Source of the DNA: Flavobacteriales bacterium UBA7690
Lineage (GTDB): Bacteria > Bacteroidota > Bacteroidia > Flavobacteriales_F > PHOS-HE28
Direction: 5' to 3'
Length of the DNA: 45,717 nucleotides
Assembly (NCBI GenBank): GCA_002482775.1
Contig: DLGQ01000007.1
Coordinates: forward strand, 1-45,717
Shown: positions 24,687 through 32,705 of the stretch, in pieces
Layout: each line of letters starts with the position of its first letter
Numbering within the stretch: the stretch's first letter is position 1
Made by a program: the position numbers and the translations under genes
Notes under the pieces: model-generated
Databases searched by the model: none
What the model was told of the DNA's origin: nothing
The model's input: only the letters and a program-made list of their open reading frames with translations

Positions 24687-26015
24687 CTATCCCGCCATGC
24701 CGTAAGCCGCTCCACTCGAACGACCCTTGATGCGTCCCGACTTCATCAGGCCATCATAGTGTCGCATCAACAAATGACTTTCGATCTGCTGCAGCGTGTC
24801 CAACAACACACCCACCATGATCAACAACGATGTACCACCGAAGAACTGTGCAAAGCCCTGCTTGATACCCAGCATACCAGCGAAGGCGGGCAGGATAGCT
24901 ACAAGACCCAAGAAGATGGCGCCTGGCAGGGTGATGCGCGACAACAATTCATCGATGTGACCAGCCGTGCTCTTACCGGGTTTCACACCGGGAATGAAGC
25001 CGCCGTTGCGCTTCATGTCATCGGCAAGCTGGTTCGGGTTCACGGTGATGGCCGTGTAGAAGTACGTGAACAACACCACCATCAGGAACAATGTGAAGTT
25101 GTAGAAGAAGCCCTGGCTGTTCGCGATGCTGACCAACCACTGCGGTGGGTTCTCGAAGGCCTGTGCCATGTACATCGGCACCAGCACGATCGCCTGTGCG
25201 AAGATGATCGGCATTACGCCGGCCGCGTTCACCTTCAAAGGGATGTAGTTGCGGACTCCGCCGTACTGCTTGTTGCCCTGCACGCGCTTGGCGAATTGCA
25301 CCGGGATGCGTCGCGTGCCCTGCACCAACAGGATACACCCTGCGATGATGAGCACCCACAACACCACTTCCACAAGCAGCAACACCAACCCACCACCGCC
25401 AGGTCCCATGCGACCCACCACCTCCTGTGCGAAGGCTTGCGGGAGTTGCGCGAGGATACCGATCATGATGATGAGGGAGATACCGTTACCTAAACCACGC
25501 TCAGTGATGCGCTCGCCGAGCCACATCACGAACAAGGTGCTGGAGGTCAGGATCACGATGCTCGTGGCCAGCCAGAACTGTCCATCAGGGCGGGCTGCTT
25601 CGTCAATGGTAGCGTAGATGTAGCTCGGTGCCTGGAACACGCAGATCAGGATGGTGAGGTAGCGGGTCCACTGGTTGATCTTGCGGCGGCCGCTCTCTTC
25701 GCGCTGCATCTTCTGTACTGTTGGAACAGCGATACCGGCCAACTGCATGATGATGGATGCGGAGATGTACGGCATGATGCCCAGGGCAAAAATGCTCGCA
25801 CGGGTGAACGCACCACCGGTGAAGATCGACAAGATCTCCACGATGCCGCCACCGCCCGTTGCACCTGTAGCCGCCAATCGTGCACTGTCCACGCCGGGAA
25901 GCACGATGAAGCTACCGATGCGGTACACCAGCAGCAGACCTAGCGTGATGAGGATGCGGTTACGCAGTTCCTCGATGCGCCAGATGTTCTTGATCGTTTC
26001 GATCAGGTTCTTCAT
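24687..26015 (-). CDS. secY: Protein translocase channel subunit SecY
   Basis: 442 residues with ten membrane helices. SecY forms the protein-conducting channel of the inner membrane with SecE and SecG. Family segments include the first helix ILITLGLLLVYRIGSFIVLP, GIMPYISASIIMQL, the helix-5 region GERITERGLGNGISL, and LADDMKRNGGFIPGVKPGKS before helix 8. Its ATG overlaps the rplO stop by four bases (ATGA), which points to translational coupling. Confidence 0.98.
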   Translation of the reverse strand: MKNLIETIKNIWRIEELRNRILITLGLLLVYRIGSFIVLPGVDSARLAATGATGGGGIVEILSIFTGGAFTRASIFALGIMPYISASIIMQLAGIAVPTVQKMQREESGRRKINQWTRYLTILICVFQAPSYIYATIDEAARPDGQFWLATSIVILTSSTLFVMWLGERITERGLGNGISLIIMIGILAQLPQAFAQEVVGRMGPGGGGLVLLLVEVVLWVLIIAGCILLVQGTRRIPVQFAKRVQGNKQYGGVRNYIPLKVNAAGVMPIIFAQAIVLVPMYMAQAFENPPQWLVSIANSQGFFYNFTLFLMVVLFTYFYTAITVNPNQLADDMKRNGGFIPGVKPGKSTAGHIDELLSRITLPGAIFLGLVAILPAFAGMLGIKQGFAQFFGGTSLLIMVGVLLDTLQQIESHLLMRHYDGLMKSGRIKGRSSGAAYGMAG

Positions 26016-26479
26016 GCCTTCTCAGCTACGGTCTGGATCGTTTCCGTCTTTCCTCCTTTCGCCTCGATGGCGGCTTTCGCCGTCGCACTGAAGGCGTGAG
26101 CGGTGATATTGAGCGCGCTCGTGATCTCGCCACGGCCCAACACTTTCAGCTTGTCGTTCTTCGCGATCAACCCGTTGGAGTACAATACCTCCGGGGTGAT
26201 CTCCGAGAGCTTCCGCTTCTCAGCAAGGGTCTGGATCGCATCCAGGTTGATGCCCTTGTATTCCACCCGGGTCGGGTTGGTGAAGCCGAACTTCGGCAGG
26301 CGACGGGTCAGGGTCGTCTGGCCACCTTCAAAACCACGCTTGTGGTTATAGCCGGCTTGTGCCTTCTGGCCCTTGTGACCTTTCGTGGAGGTACCACCAC
26401 GCCCGCTGCCTTGGCCGCGACCGATGCGTTTCTCCTTCTTCGTGGCCCCTTCTGCGGGCTTCAATTTGCTCAAGTCCAT
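26012..26479 (-). CDS. rplO: 50S ribosomal protein L15
   Basis: 155 residues. L15 is a 23S rRNA-binding protein with a long basic, Gly-rich N-terminal extension, seen here as KRIGRGQGSGRGGTSTKGHK followed by FEGGQTTLTRRLPKFGF. The globular C-terminal half (LKVLGRGEITSALNITAHAF) is normal. The stop overlaps the secY start by four bases. Confidence 0.98.
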   Translation of the reverse strand: MDLSKLKPAEGATKKEKRIGRGQGSGRGGTSTKGHKGQKAQAGYNHKRGFEGGQTTLTRRLPKFGFTNPTRVEYKGINLDAIQTLAEKRKLSEITPEVLYSNGLIAKNDKLKVLGRGEITSALNITAHAFSATAKAAIEAKGGKTETIQTVAEKA

Positions 26480-26500
26480 GGTCTTGCTCTTCTAAAAGGT

Positions 26501-26680
26501 TCAGGCCTCCTTCACGCTCACCAAGTGGTGTACTTTCTCCACCATGCCGCGGATCTGCGGCGTGCCGTCCACCTCAACGAATTTCCCGATACGGCCGAGA
26601 CCGAGGGCTTTGAGGGTGTCTTTCTGACGTTTGGGGCACTTGATCTGGCTGTGCACCTGGGTGATGGTCAACTTGCTCAT
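26501..26680 (-). CDS. rpmD: 50S ribosomal protein L30
   Basis: 59 residues, read directly from the DNA: it begins MSKLTITQVHSQIKCPKRQK and ends HHLVSVKEA. L30 is a small single-domain 50S protein with the motif TLKALGLGRIGKFVEVDGTP. The gene occupies the gap between rpsE (32 nt away) and rplO (21 nt away), its universal place in the spc operon. Confidence 0.97.
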   Translation of the reverse strand: MSKLTITQVHSQIKCPKRQKDTLKALGLGRIGKFVEVDGTPQIRGMVEKVHHLVSVKEA

Positions 26681-26712
26681 TGTCGTTCCCGCCGGTAGCC
26701 CGACGGTTCGTT

Positions 26713-27234
26713 TTATCCGTTGAATACGCGTTCCAATTTGATACCACGCTGGCGGGACACCGCGTTGGCATCGCGCATGCTCACGAGGGCTTCGATGGTG
26801 GCTTTCACCACGTTGTGCGGGTTACTGCTGCCCTTGCTCTTGGCAAGTACGTCCGTTACACCCACGCTCTCCAGCACAGCGCGCATGGCACCTCCGGCGA
26901 TAACACCGGTACCGTGCGCTGCCGGCTTCAGGAACACCTGTGCGCCTGCGAACTTGCCTTCCTGGGAGTGTGGGATCGTGCCTTTCAGCACGGGCACCTT
27001 CACCAAGTTCTTCTTCGCGTCGTCGATGCCTTTGGCGATCGCCTCCTGCACTTCCTTCGCTTTGCCCAGGCCATGGCCAACCACACCGTTCTCGTTCCCC
27101 ACCACCACGATGGCGGCGAAGGTGAAGGTGCGACCTCCCTTGGTCACTTTGGTCACGCGGTTCAGGGCCACGAGCTTATCCTTCAGCTCGAGATCGCTGC
27201 TCTTGACCTTCTTCGTGTTCGTCGATTCAGACAT
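26713..27234 (-). CDS. rpsE: 30S ribosomal protein S5
   Basis: 173 residues. The N-terminal double-stranded-RNA-binding fold (LVALNRVTKVTKGGRTFTFA, then VGNENGVVGHGLGKAKEVQE) is followed by the C-terminal domain with PAAHGTGVIAGGAMRAVLES and SNPHNVVKATIEAL. S5 lies at the mRNA entry channel and affects decoding accuracy. The spacing to rplR (13 nt) and rpmD is tight. Confidence 0.98.
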   Translation of the reverse strand: MSESTNTKKVKSSDLELKDKLVALNRVTKVTKGGRTFTFAAIVVVGNENGVVGHGLGKAKEVQEAIAKGIDDAKKNLVKVPVLKGTIPHSQEGKFAGAQVFLKPAAHGTGVIAGGAMRAVLESVGVTDVLAKSKGSSNPHNVVKATIEALVSMRDANAVSRQRGIKLERVFNG

Positions 27235-27247
27235 GTGTTCGGTGTGA

Positions 27248-27601
27248 TCAGAAATTGAGGCCTGCTTCGCGGGCTGCTTCGGCCAGTGCTTTCACACGAC
27301 CATGGTAGAGGTATCCGTTGCGGTCGAATACGACCAGTTCGATGCCGGCTGCTTTCGCTTTCTCGGCGATGGCCGCGCCAACGATCTTGGCTTGGTCGAT
27401 CTTCGGGATGCCAGCGGCCTTCTTGTCTTTCAAGGACGAGGTGCTCACCAGCGTGCGGCCAGCTTCGTCGTCGATGATCTGGGCGTACATGCCCGTGTTG
27501 CTGCGGTAGACTGACAGACGCGGACGCTCGGCGGTGCCGTGTACGTTCTTGCGTACGCGTTGCTTGATCTTCAGGCGGCGGTTGATGCGGTCGAATGCCA
27601 T
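27248..27601 (-). CDS. rplR: 50S ribosomal protein L18
   Basis: 117 residues. L18 binds 5S rRNA together with L5 and L25. The basic N terminus (RRLKIKQRVRKNVHGTAERP) and the conserved RLSVYRSNTGMYAQIIDDEA and FDRNGYLYHGRVKALAEAAR segments are present. It follows rplF after 8 nt. Confidence 0.98.
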   Translation of the reverse strand: MAFDRINRRLKIKQRVRKNVHGTAERPRLSVYRSNTGMYAQIIDDEAGRTLVSTSSLKDKKAAGIPKIDQAKIVGAAIAEKAKAAGIELVVFDRNGYLYHGRVKALAEAAREAGLNF

Positions 27602-27609
27602 GGTCGTTC

Positions 27610-28164
27610 TTATTTACCGGCTGCTTTACCTGCCTTGCGACGCACGATCTCGCCCACGAAACGTACACCCTTGCCTTTGTACGGCTCAGGCTTACGCAGG
27701 CTGCGCAGCTTGGCGGCCACTTGGCCAATGAGTTGCTTGTCCGCGCTCTCGAGGCGGATGATCGGGTTCTTACCCTTTTCCTGGGCAGCGGCCACTTTGA
27801 TCTGCGGTGGCAGATCGATCGTGACCGTGTGCGAGAAGCCGAGCGCCAAGTTGAGCTGCTGGCCTTTCGTGGTGGCACGGTAACCCACACCCACCAATTC
27901 CTGCTCGATCACGAAACCTTCTGCCACACCCTTCACCATGTTGGCGATCAGGGCACGGTAAAGACCATGCTTCGCGCGGTGCGGCTTGGCGTCGCTCGGG
28001 CGGACCAAGGTGATCTCGGTACCTTCCTGCTTCAGGGTGATATCCGGGTCAACGGCTTGCTCCAAAGTGCCCTTGGGACCCTTCACGGTCACCAGGTTCT
28101 TGTCGCTGATCGTTACCTGCACCCCTTTGGGTACATCGATCGGTGCTTTTCCAATGCGTGACAT
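27610..28164 (-). CDS. rplF: 50S ribosomal protein L6
   Basis: 184 residues made of two related alpha/beta domains. It starts MSRIGKAPIDVPKGVQVTIS and has the signature PEPYKGKGVRFVGEIVRRKA at the C terminus. L6 lies near the GTPase centre and the sarcin-ricin loop. It follows rpsH after 12 nt. Confidence 0.98.
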   Translation of the reverse strand: MSRIGKAPIDVPKGVQVTISDKNLVTVKGPKGTLEQAVDPDITLKQEGTEITLVRPSDAKPHRAKHGLYRALIANMVKGVAEGFVIEQELVGVGYRATTKGQQLNLALGFSHTVTIDLPPQIKVAAAQEKGKNPIIRLESADKQLIGQVAAKLRSLRKPEPYKGKGVRFVGEIVRRKAGKAAGK

Positions 28165-28176
28165 CTTCTTCGGGTC

Positions 28177-28575
28177 TTAGCTCACGTAGCACAATACTTC
28201 ACCACCCACGTTCAGCGTGCGTGCCTCCTTATCGGTGACAACGCCTTTGCTGGTGGAGATGATGGCCACGCCGAGGCCGTTGAGCACGCGAGGAAGATCG
28301 CCTGCGTGGGCGTATTGGCGCAGGCCGGGGGAGCTCACACGGGTGAGTTCCTTGATGGCGCTCTGGCGCGTCTGTGTGTTGTACTTCAAGGCGATCTTGA
28401 TCAGGCCCTGCTTGCCGTCGTCCTCGGTTTTCCAGGACAGGATGTAGCCCTTGTCGTACAGGATGCGCGTGATGTCCTTCTTCAGGTTGCTCGCGGGCAC
28501 CTCCACGACCTTCTTGCGCGCTTGGATGGCGTTGCGCAGGCGGGTCAAATAATCGGCTATCGGATCGGTCGTCAT
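28177..28575 (-). CDS. rpsH: 30S ribosomal protein S8
   Basis: 132 residues. S8 is a central-domain 16S rRNA binder and the translational repressor of the spc operon in E. coli. It shows DPIADYLTRLRNAIQARKKV at the start and RVSSPGLRQYAHAGDLPRVL plus GVAIISTSKGVVTDKEAR towards the C terminus. It follows rpsN after a 52-nt spacer, the longest in the spc part. Confidence 0.98.
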   Translation of the reverse strand: MTTDPIADYLTRLRNAIQARKKVVEVPASNLKKDITRILYDKGYILSWKTEDDGKQGLIKIALKYNTQTRQSAIKELTRVSSPGLRQYAHAGDLPRVLNGLGVAIISTSKGVVTDKEARTLNVGGEVLCYVS

Positions 28576-28627
28576 TGTCTTTTCTATTGTTGGTGCGCGG
28601 GGATCCGCGTCCTTAACGTTCTATCTA

Positions 28628-28897
28628 TTACCAGCTGCACTTGGTCACACCCGGGATCTTGCCTTCCAGCGCCATGTTGCGGAACATGTTACGCGAGATA
28701 CCGAACAGACGCATGTAACCGCGTGGACGGCCCGTTAGCTGGCAGCGGTTGTGCATGCGCACTTTGCTACCGTTCACCGGAAGTTTCTGCAAGCCCTCCC
28801 AATCACCGGCGGCTTTCAGCTTGGCGCGCTTTGCGGCGAACTTCTCCACCATCTTGGCGCGCTTGCGCTCACGCGCTTTCATCGATTCCTTGGCCAT
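28628..28897 (-). CDS. rpsN: 30S ribosomal protein S14, zinc-free form
   Basis: 89 residues. S14 is in the 30S head. The conserved C-terminal segment NRCQLTGRPRGYMRLFGISR is present, but the two CxxC zinc ligands of the short form are absent, and the N terminus is the longer helical one (KESMKARERKRAKMVEKFA). It lies 13 nt after rplE. Confidence 0.98.
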   Translation of the reverse strand: MAKESMKARERKRAKMVEKFAAKRAKLKAAGDWEGLQKLPVNGSKVRMHNRCQLTGRPRGYMRLFGISRNMFRNMALEGKIPGVTKCSW

Positions 28898-28910
28898 TGT
28901 CGTGCTCTGA

Positions 28911-29471
28911 TTATTTCTTGTCCTTATCAGCGAATGGGAATCCGAAGGCGGTGAGCAATGCTTTCGCCTCTTCGTCGGTGCCTGCGGTGGTAACGAACGT
29001 GATGTCCATACCCTGCAACTTGGTCACCTTGTCGATGTCGATCTCGGGGAAGATGATCTGCTCCTTCACGCCCATGGTGAAGTTGCCCATGCCGTCGAAG
29101 CCCTTGGCGGGAACGCCGCGGAAGTCACGTGTACGGGGCAAACTCACAGCGATCAGGCGATCGAGGAACTCGTACATCTTGTCGCCACGCAACGTCACCC
29201 GTGCGCCGATGGGCATGCCCTTACGCAGTTTGAAGTTGCTGATATCCTTGCGGGATACCGTAGGCACGGCCTTCTGGCCTGCGATGGCGGTCATCTCCAC
29301 GATGGCGTTCTCCACGATCTTCTTGTCGCCCACGGCACTGCCGAGGCCTTGGTTCAAGCTAATCTTGGTGATCTTGGGAACCTGCATGGAACTGGTGTAG
29401 CCGAACTCCTTCATCAGGGACGGGGCCACCTCGTTCTTGTATTTGGCACGAAGCCGGGGTACGTAGCTCAT
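28911..29471 (-). CDS. rplE: 50S ribosomal protein L5
   Basis: 186 residues. L5 binds 5S rRNA in the central protuberance and touches the P-site tRNA. Present are YVPRLRAKYKNEVAPSLMKE, the signature KITKISLNQGLGSAVGDKK, and GNFTMGVKEQIIFPEIDIDK in the C-terminal half. It starts 6 nt after rplX. Confidence 0.98.
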   Translation of the reverse strand: MSYVPRLRAKYKNEVAPSLMKEFGYTSSMQVPKITKISLNQGLGSAVGDKKIVENAIVEMTAIAGQKAVPTVSRKDISNFKLRKGMPIGARVTLRGDKMYEFLDRLIAVSLPRTRDFRGVPAKGFDGMGNFTMGVKEQIIFPEIDIDKVTKLQGMDITFVTTAGTDEEAKALLTAFGFPFADKDKK

Positions 29472-29477
29472 GACTTC

Positions 29478-29804
29478 TTACTTGGCTGCCGCCTTTTTCT
29501 TGGTCTTCACAAAGCGCTCCAACACGCCTTCCTTGTTGGCCTTGCGACCTACGCGGCCGGGCGTACCGGTCTTCGCATCGATGAGCATCAAGTTGCTCAG
29601 GTGGATAGGGCCTTCCTTGTCCACGATGCCGCCCTGTGGGTTGGCCGTGGTGGGCTTACTATGCTTCTTGTTGATGTTGAGGCCCTCGACAACGGCACGC
29701 ATTTTCACGCGGTCCACTTCGAGCACGCGACCTTGTTTGGTGCGTTCCTCTCCGGCGAGCACCTTCACCAGGTCGCCTTTCTTGATGTGTGTCTTCTTCT
29801 GCAT
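29478..29804 (-). CDS. rplX: 50S ribosomal protein L24
   Basis: 108 residues with an N-terminal KOW motif (HIKKGDLVKVLAGEERTKQG) and VEGLNINKKHSKP in the middle. L24 starts 50S assembly and lies near the exit tunnel. It lacks the zinc-type Cys residues. Gaps to rplN (3 nt) and rplE (6 nt) are very short. Confidence 0.98.
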   Translation of the reverse strand: MQKKTHIKKGDLVKVLAGEERTKQGRVLEVDRVKMRAVVEGLNINKKHSKPTTANPQGGIVDKEGPIHLSNLMLIDAKTGTPGRVGRKANKEGVLERFVKTKKKAAAK

Positions 29805-29807
29805 GGC

Positions 29808-30176
29808 TCAGAGTACTTCGGGGGCCAAGGAGATGATCTTCATGAACTTCTTCTCGCGCAGCTCCTTGGCCACGGGTCCGAAGATGCGGGTGCCTTTCAT
29901 CTCGCCTGCGGCGTCCAACAGCACCACGGCGTTGTCGTCGAAGCGGATGTAGCTACCATCCTTGCGGCGGGTCTCCTTCTTGGTGCGCACCACAACGGCT
30001 TTGTGTACAGTGCCCTTCTTGGCACCGCCGTTCGGAAGCGCATCCTTGATGGTCACCACGATGGTGTCACCGATGCGGGCGTAGCGGCGCGCCGTGCCAC
30101 CGAGCACCCGGATGCAAAGCACCTCTTTGGCGCCGCTGTTGTCGGCTACGTTCAGCCGTGATTCTTGCTGGATCAT
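29808..30176 (-). CDS. rplN: 50S ribosomal protein L14
   Basis: 122 residues, the standard length. It begins MIQQESRLNVADNSGAKEVL and has RYARIGDTIVVTIKDALPN and GTRIFGPVAKELREKKFMKI. L14 contacts 16S rRNA to form an intersubunit bridge. It follows rpsQ after 12 nt. Confidence 0.98.
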   Translation of the reverse strand: MIQQESRLNVADNSGAKEVLCIRVLGGTARRYARIGDTIVVTIKDALPNGGAKKGTVHKAVVVRTKKETRRKDGSYIRFDDNAVVLLDAAGEMKGTRIFGPVAKELREKKFMKIISLAPEVL

Positions 30177-30188
30177 CGTTCTGTCTGA

Positions 30189-30464
30189 TTACTTGGCACG
30201 TTCAACGATCTCCACTACACGCCAGCGTTTCATCTTGCTCAACGGACGGGTCTCGCTGATGCGGACGGTGTCGCCCACATGTGCATCGCCGTTCTCGTCG
30301 TGCGCCATGAAGGTGCTGGAACGCTTCACGAACTTCCCGTACTTCGGGTGCATCACGCGGCGCTCAACGGTCACCACGATGCTCTTGTTCATCTTATCGC
30401 TGGTGACGATGCCGATACGCTCCTTGCGGAGGTTCCGCTCAACGGTTGTCGGGGTCGTGCTCAT
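30189..30464 (-). CDS. rpsQ: 30S ribosomal protein S17
   Basis: 91 residues with an OB fold. Landmarks are RKERIGIVTSDKMNKSIVVT, HPKYGKFVKRSSTFMAHDEN and GDTVRISETRPLSKMKRWRV. S17 is an early-assembly 16S rRNA binder. Its ATG overlaps the rpmC stop by four bases (ATGA), so its translation is probably coupled to L29. Confidence 0.98.
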   Translation of the reverse strand: MSTTPTTVERNLRKERIGIVTSDKMNKSIVVTVERRVMHPKYGKFVKRSSTFMAHDENGDAHVGDTVRISETRPLSKMKRWRVVEIVERAK

Positions 30465-30673
30465 TTCGTTGTCTTATTGGCGAGTTCGCGCTTGCGCAGC
30501 TCGGTGAGGATACGGGCCACCTCCTTACGCTTGGTGCGGAGCTGTACCGGGCTTTCGATCGGGCTCACGGTGTGCGCAAAGCGCAGTTTGGTGAGCGATC
30601 CACGCTCGTCGGCGAGCTTGTCGTTCAACTCGACCACCGTCAGGTCCTTCAGTTCGGTTCCTTTCTTCTTCAT
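30461..30673 (-). CDS. rpmC: 50S ribosomal protein L29
   Basis: 70 residues forming two long helices: ELKDLTVVELNDKLADERGS and the RTKRKEVARILTELRKREL segment, ending LANKTTK. L29 sits at the exit tunnel beside L23, where it helps dock trigger factor and SRP. It starts 9 nt after rplP and overlaps rpsQ by four bases. Confidence 0.98.
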   Translation of the reverse strand: MKKKGTELKDLTVVELNDKLADERGSLTKLRFAHTVSPIESPVQLRTKRKEVARILTELRKRELANKTTK

Positions 30674-30682
30674 GACGCTCTC

Positions 30683-31105
30683 TTATTGGCCGTCGTAATC
30701 TTCACGAACGACGAACTTGGTCGGGATCGGTAGTTTCTGTGCAGCCAGGCGCAATGCTTCCTTCGCTGTGGCGGTGGGAACACCATCCACTTCGAAGATG
30801 ATGCGGCCTGCATGGCACACGGCCACCCAACCTTCCAGGGAACCCTTACCCTTACCCATACGCACCTCTGCAGGCTTGCTGGTCACGGGCTTATCGGGGA
30901 ACACCTTGATCCACACCTGGCCTTCACGCTTCATGTAGCGGGTGAGGGCGACACGGGCTGATTCGATCTGACGGCCGGTGAGCCATACGCTCTCCATCGC
31001 CTTCAGGCCAAAAGATCCCAGGGCAACACGGTGTCCGCGTTGGGCCTGCCCCTTCATGCGGCCCTTGTGCATATTGCGGCGCTTGCTGCGCTTCGGTTGC
31101 AACAT
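30683..31105 (-). CDS. rplP: 50S ribosomal protein L16
   Basis: 140 residues. It begins MLQPKRSKRRNMHKGRMKGQ and has RQIESARVALTRYMKREGQV and RMGKGKGSLEGWVAVCHAGR. L16 is close to the peptidyl-transferase centre and the A-site tRNA. It starts 5 nt after the unusually long rpsC gene. Confidence 0.98.
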   Translation of the reverse strand: MLQPKRSKRRNMHKGRMKGQAQRGHRVALGSFGLKAMESVWLTGRQIESARVALTRYMKREGQVWIKVFPDKPVTSKPAEVRMGKGKGSLEGWVAVCHAGRIIFEVDGVPTATAKEALRLAAQKLPIPTKFVVREDYDGQ

Positions 31106-31110
31106 GGCTA

Positions 31111-31974
31111 TTAGCTATTACGGTTATTTCCACCACGACCACCAGCGGCCGGGCCACGACGATCTCCTCCTCCACCTGCACCAGGACCACGACGATCGAA
31201 GCCAGCACCACCACCGCGGCGGTCCCCTCCACGATCACCACCAGGTCCACGACGGTCTCCGCCACGACGCTCCGGACGGTCACCGCCCATGCGGCCACCT
31301 CCACCCGTTGCTCCTTTGGCTTGACCAACGTTCGGGCTCAGGTCACGCTTGCCATACACTTCTCCGCGCATGATCCAGCACTTCACCCCGATGCGACCCA
31401 TTTTGGTGTGCGCCTCGGTGATGGCGAAATCGATGTCAGCACGCAGGGTGTGCAGTGGCACACGACCATCACGGTACTTCTCCACGCGGGCGATCTCGGC
31501 GCCGTTCAAGCGGCCGCTCACCTGCAGTTTGATGCCTTCCGCTCCCATGCGCATGCTGCTGGCCATGGCCATCTTCATGGCGCGGCGGAAGCTGATACGG
31601 CCTTCGAGCTGGCGGGCGATGCTATCGGCCACCAAACGGGCATCCAGTTCTGGACGCTTGATCTCGAAGATGTTGATCTGGACGTCCTTGCCGGTGAGCT
31701 TCTTGAGCTCCTCGCGCAACTTGTCCACCTCGGCGCCACCTTTTCCGATGATCACGCCTGGGCGTGCGGTGTTGATCGTCACGGTCACCAATTTCAAGGT
31801 GCGCTCGATCACGATCTTGGCGACGCTCGCCTTCTTCAGGCGGGCCATCAAGTAGGCGCGGATCTGTTCGTCCTCCACCAACTTGTCGGCGTATTTATTA
31901 CCGCCGTACCAGTTGCTGTCCCAGCCCTTGATGAAGCCGAGGCGTTGGCCGATAGGATGTGCTTTCTGTCCCAT
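31111..31974 (-). CDS. rpsC: 30S ribosomal protein S3 with a Gly/Arg/Asp-rich tail
   Basis: 287 residues. Residues 1-217 are normal S3: the KH domain with RPGVIIGKGGAEVDKLREEL and the C-terminal domain with RADIDFAITEAHTKMGRIGV and GEVYGKRDLSPN. S3 lines the mRNA entry channel. Residues about 218-287 (31111-31323) form a 70-residue low-complexity extension of GGDRR, RRGPG and GGGG units, much longer than the usual S3 tail. It resembles RGG-type RNA-binding sequence and is probably disordered. Tails on S3 are seen in other Bacteroidota, but its purpose here is unknown. Confidence 0.97.
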   Translation of the reverse strand: MGQKAHPIGQRLGFIKGWDSNWYGGNKYADKLVEDEQIRAYLMARLKKASVAKIVIERTLKLVTVTINTARPGVIIGKGGAEVDKLREELKKLTGKDVQINIFEIKRPELDARLVADSIARQLEGRISFRRAMKMAMASSMRMGAEGIKLQVSGRLNGAEIARVEKYRDGRVPLHTLRADIDFAITEAHTKMGRIGVKCWIMRGEVYGKRDLSPNVGQAKGATGGGGRMGGDRPERRGGDRRGPGGDRGGDRRGGGAGFDRRGPGAGGGGDRRGPAAGGRGGNNRNS

Positions 31975-31991
31975 TGTAGGTTTTTCTCGGC

Positions 31992-32393
31992 TTAGGCTTG
32001 GTTGGCGGTGTCGACGATCATGCTCACGTGGTTGCTGCGCTTCTTCATACGGTAAGCGCGGCCTTGTGGGGCGGGAAGCATACGCTTCAGGCCACGGGCT
32101 TCGTTCACCTGCACGCTCTTCACGATCAGGCCGGCCTCATCGGCTTTCTGCCCTTCGTTCTTCGCTTGCCAGTTGCTCATCGCGCTAAGCAGGAGCTTCT
32201 CCAGATCGCGGCTGCTGTGGCGGGTGCTGAAGCGCAGGATGCCCAAGGCTTTCTCCACTTCCACACCACGGATCAGATCGGCCACCTGGCGCATACGGCG
32301 CGGGCTGGTAGGCACGTTGCGAAGGTGCGCGATAGCCACGGTCTTCATGGCCTCTTTGCGCGCATCCGCTGCTAGTTTCTTACGCTGTCCCAT
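31992..32393 (-). CDS. rplV: 50S ribosomal protein L22
   Basis: 133 residues. The core VAIAHLRNVPTSPRRMRQVA and GLKRMLPAPQGRAYRMKKRS beta-hairpin, which reaches into the exit tunnel, are intact, so no macrolide-resistance type deletion is seen. It begins with a family-specific basic leader (MGQRKKLAADARKEAMK). It follows rpsS after 6 nt. Confidence 0.98.
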   Translation of the reverse strand: MGQRKKLAADARKEAMKTVAIAHLRNVPTSPRRMRQVADLIRGVEVEKALGILRFSTRHSSRDLEKLLLSAMSNWQAKNEGQKADEAGLIVKSVQVNEARGLKRMLPAPQGRAYRMKKRSNHVSMIVDTANQA

Positions 32394-32399
32394 CTGTCC

Positions 32400-32669
32400 T
32401 TAGTTCTTCTTGTTACCCGAGTGACCACGGTAGGTACGCGTCGGTGCGAATTCGCCCAGCTTGTGGCCCACCATGTTCTCGGTCACGTAGACCGGGATGA
32501 ACTTGTTGCCATTGTGCACAGCGATCGTCAACCCCACGAATTCGGGGCTGATGGTGCTGGCGCGCGACCAGGTCTTGATCACGTTCTTCTTGCCGGAAGT
32601 CTGTGCCTCTCCCACACGCTTCGAAAGCTTGTAGTGGATGAAAGGCGGTTTCTTGAGTGAACGGCTCAT
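32400..32669 (-). CDS. rpsS: 30S ribosomal protein S19
   Basis: 89 residues: MSRSLKKPPFIHYKLSKRVG, then KTWSRASTISPEFVGLTIAV and VTENMVGHKLGEFAPTRTYR. S19 is in the 30S head and pairs with S13. It follows rplB after 36 nt. Confidence 0.98.
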   Translation of the reverse strand: MSRSLKKPPFIHYKLSKRVGEAQTSGKKNVIKTWSRASTISPEFVGLTIAVHNGNKFIPVYVTENMVGHKLGEFAPTRTYRGHSGNKKN

Positions 32670-32705
32670 TGTAGTTCGGTTGCGGCGTGGGATCTAAAGC
32701 CCTGA

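Noticed and set aside
23976..25493. A 505-codon plus-strand frame opposite map and secY
   Set aside because: Composition is dominated by His, Gln and Arg, it crosses the boundary of two confirmed genes, and no start signal or domain is visible; a shadow frame.
28596..28609. Small palindrome CGCGG-GGAT-CCGCG between rpsN and rpsH
   Set aside because: A 5-bp stem in GC-rich DNA is too short to separate from chance.
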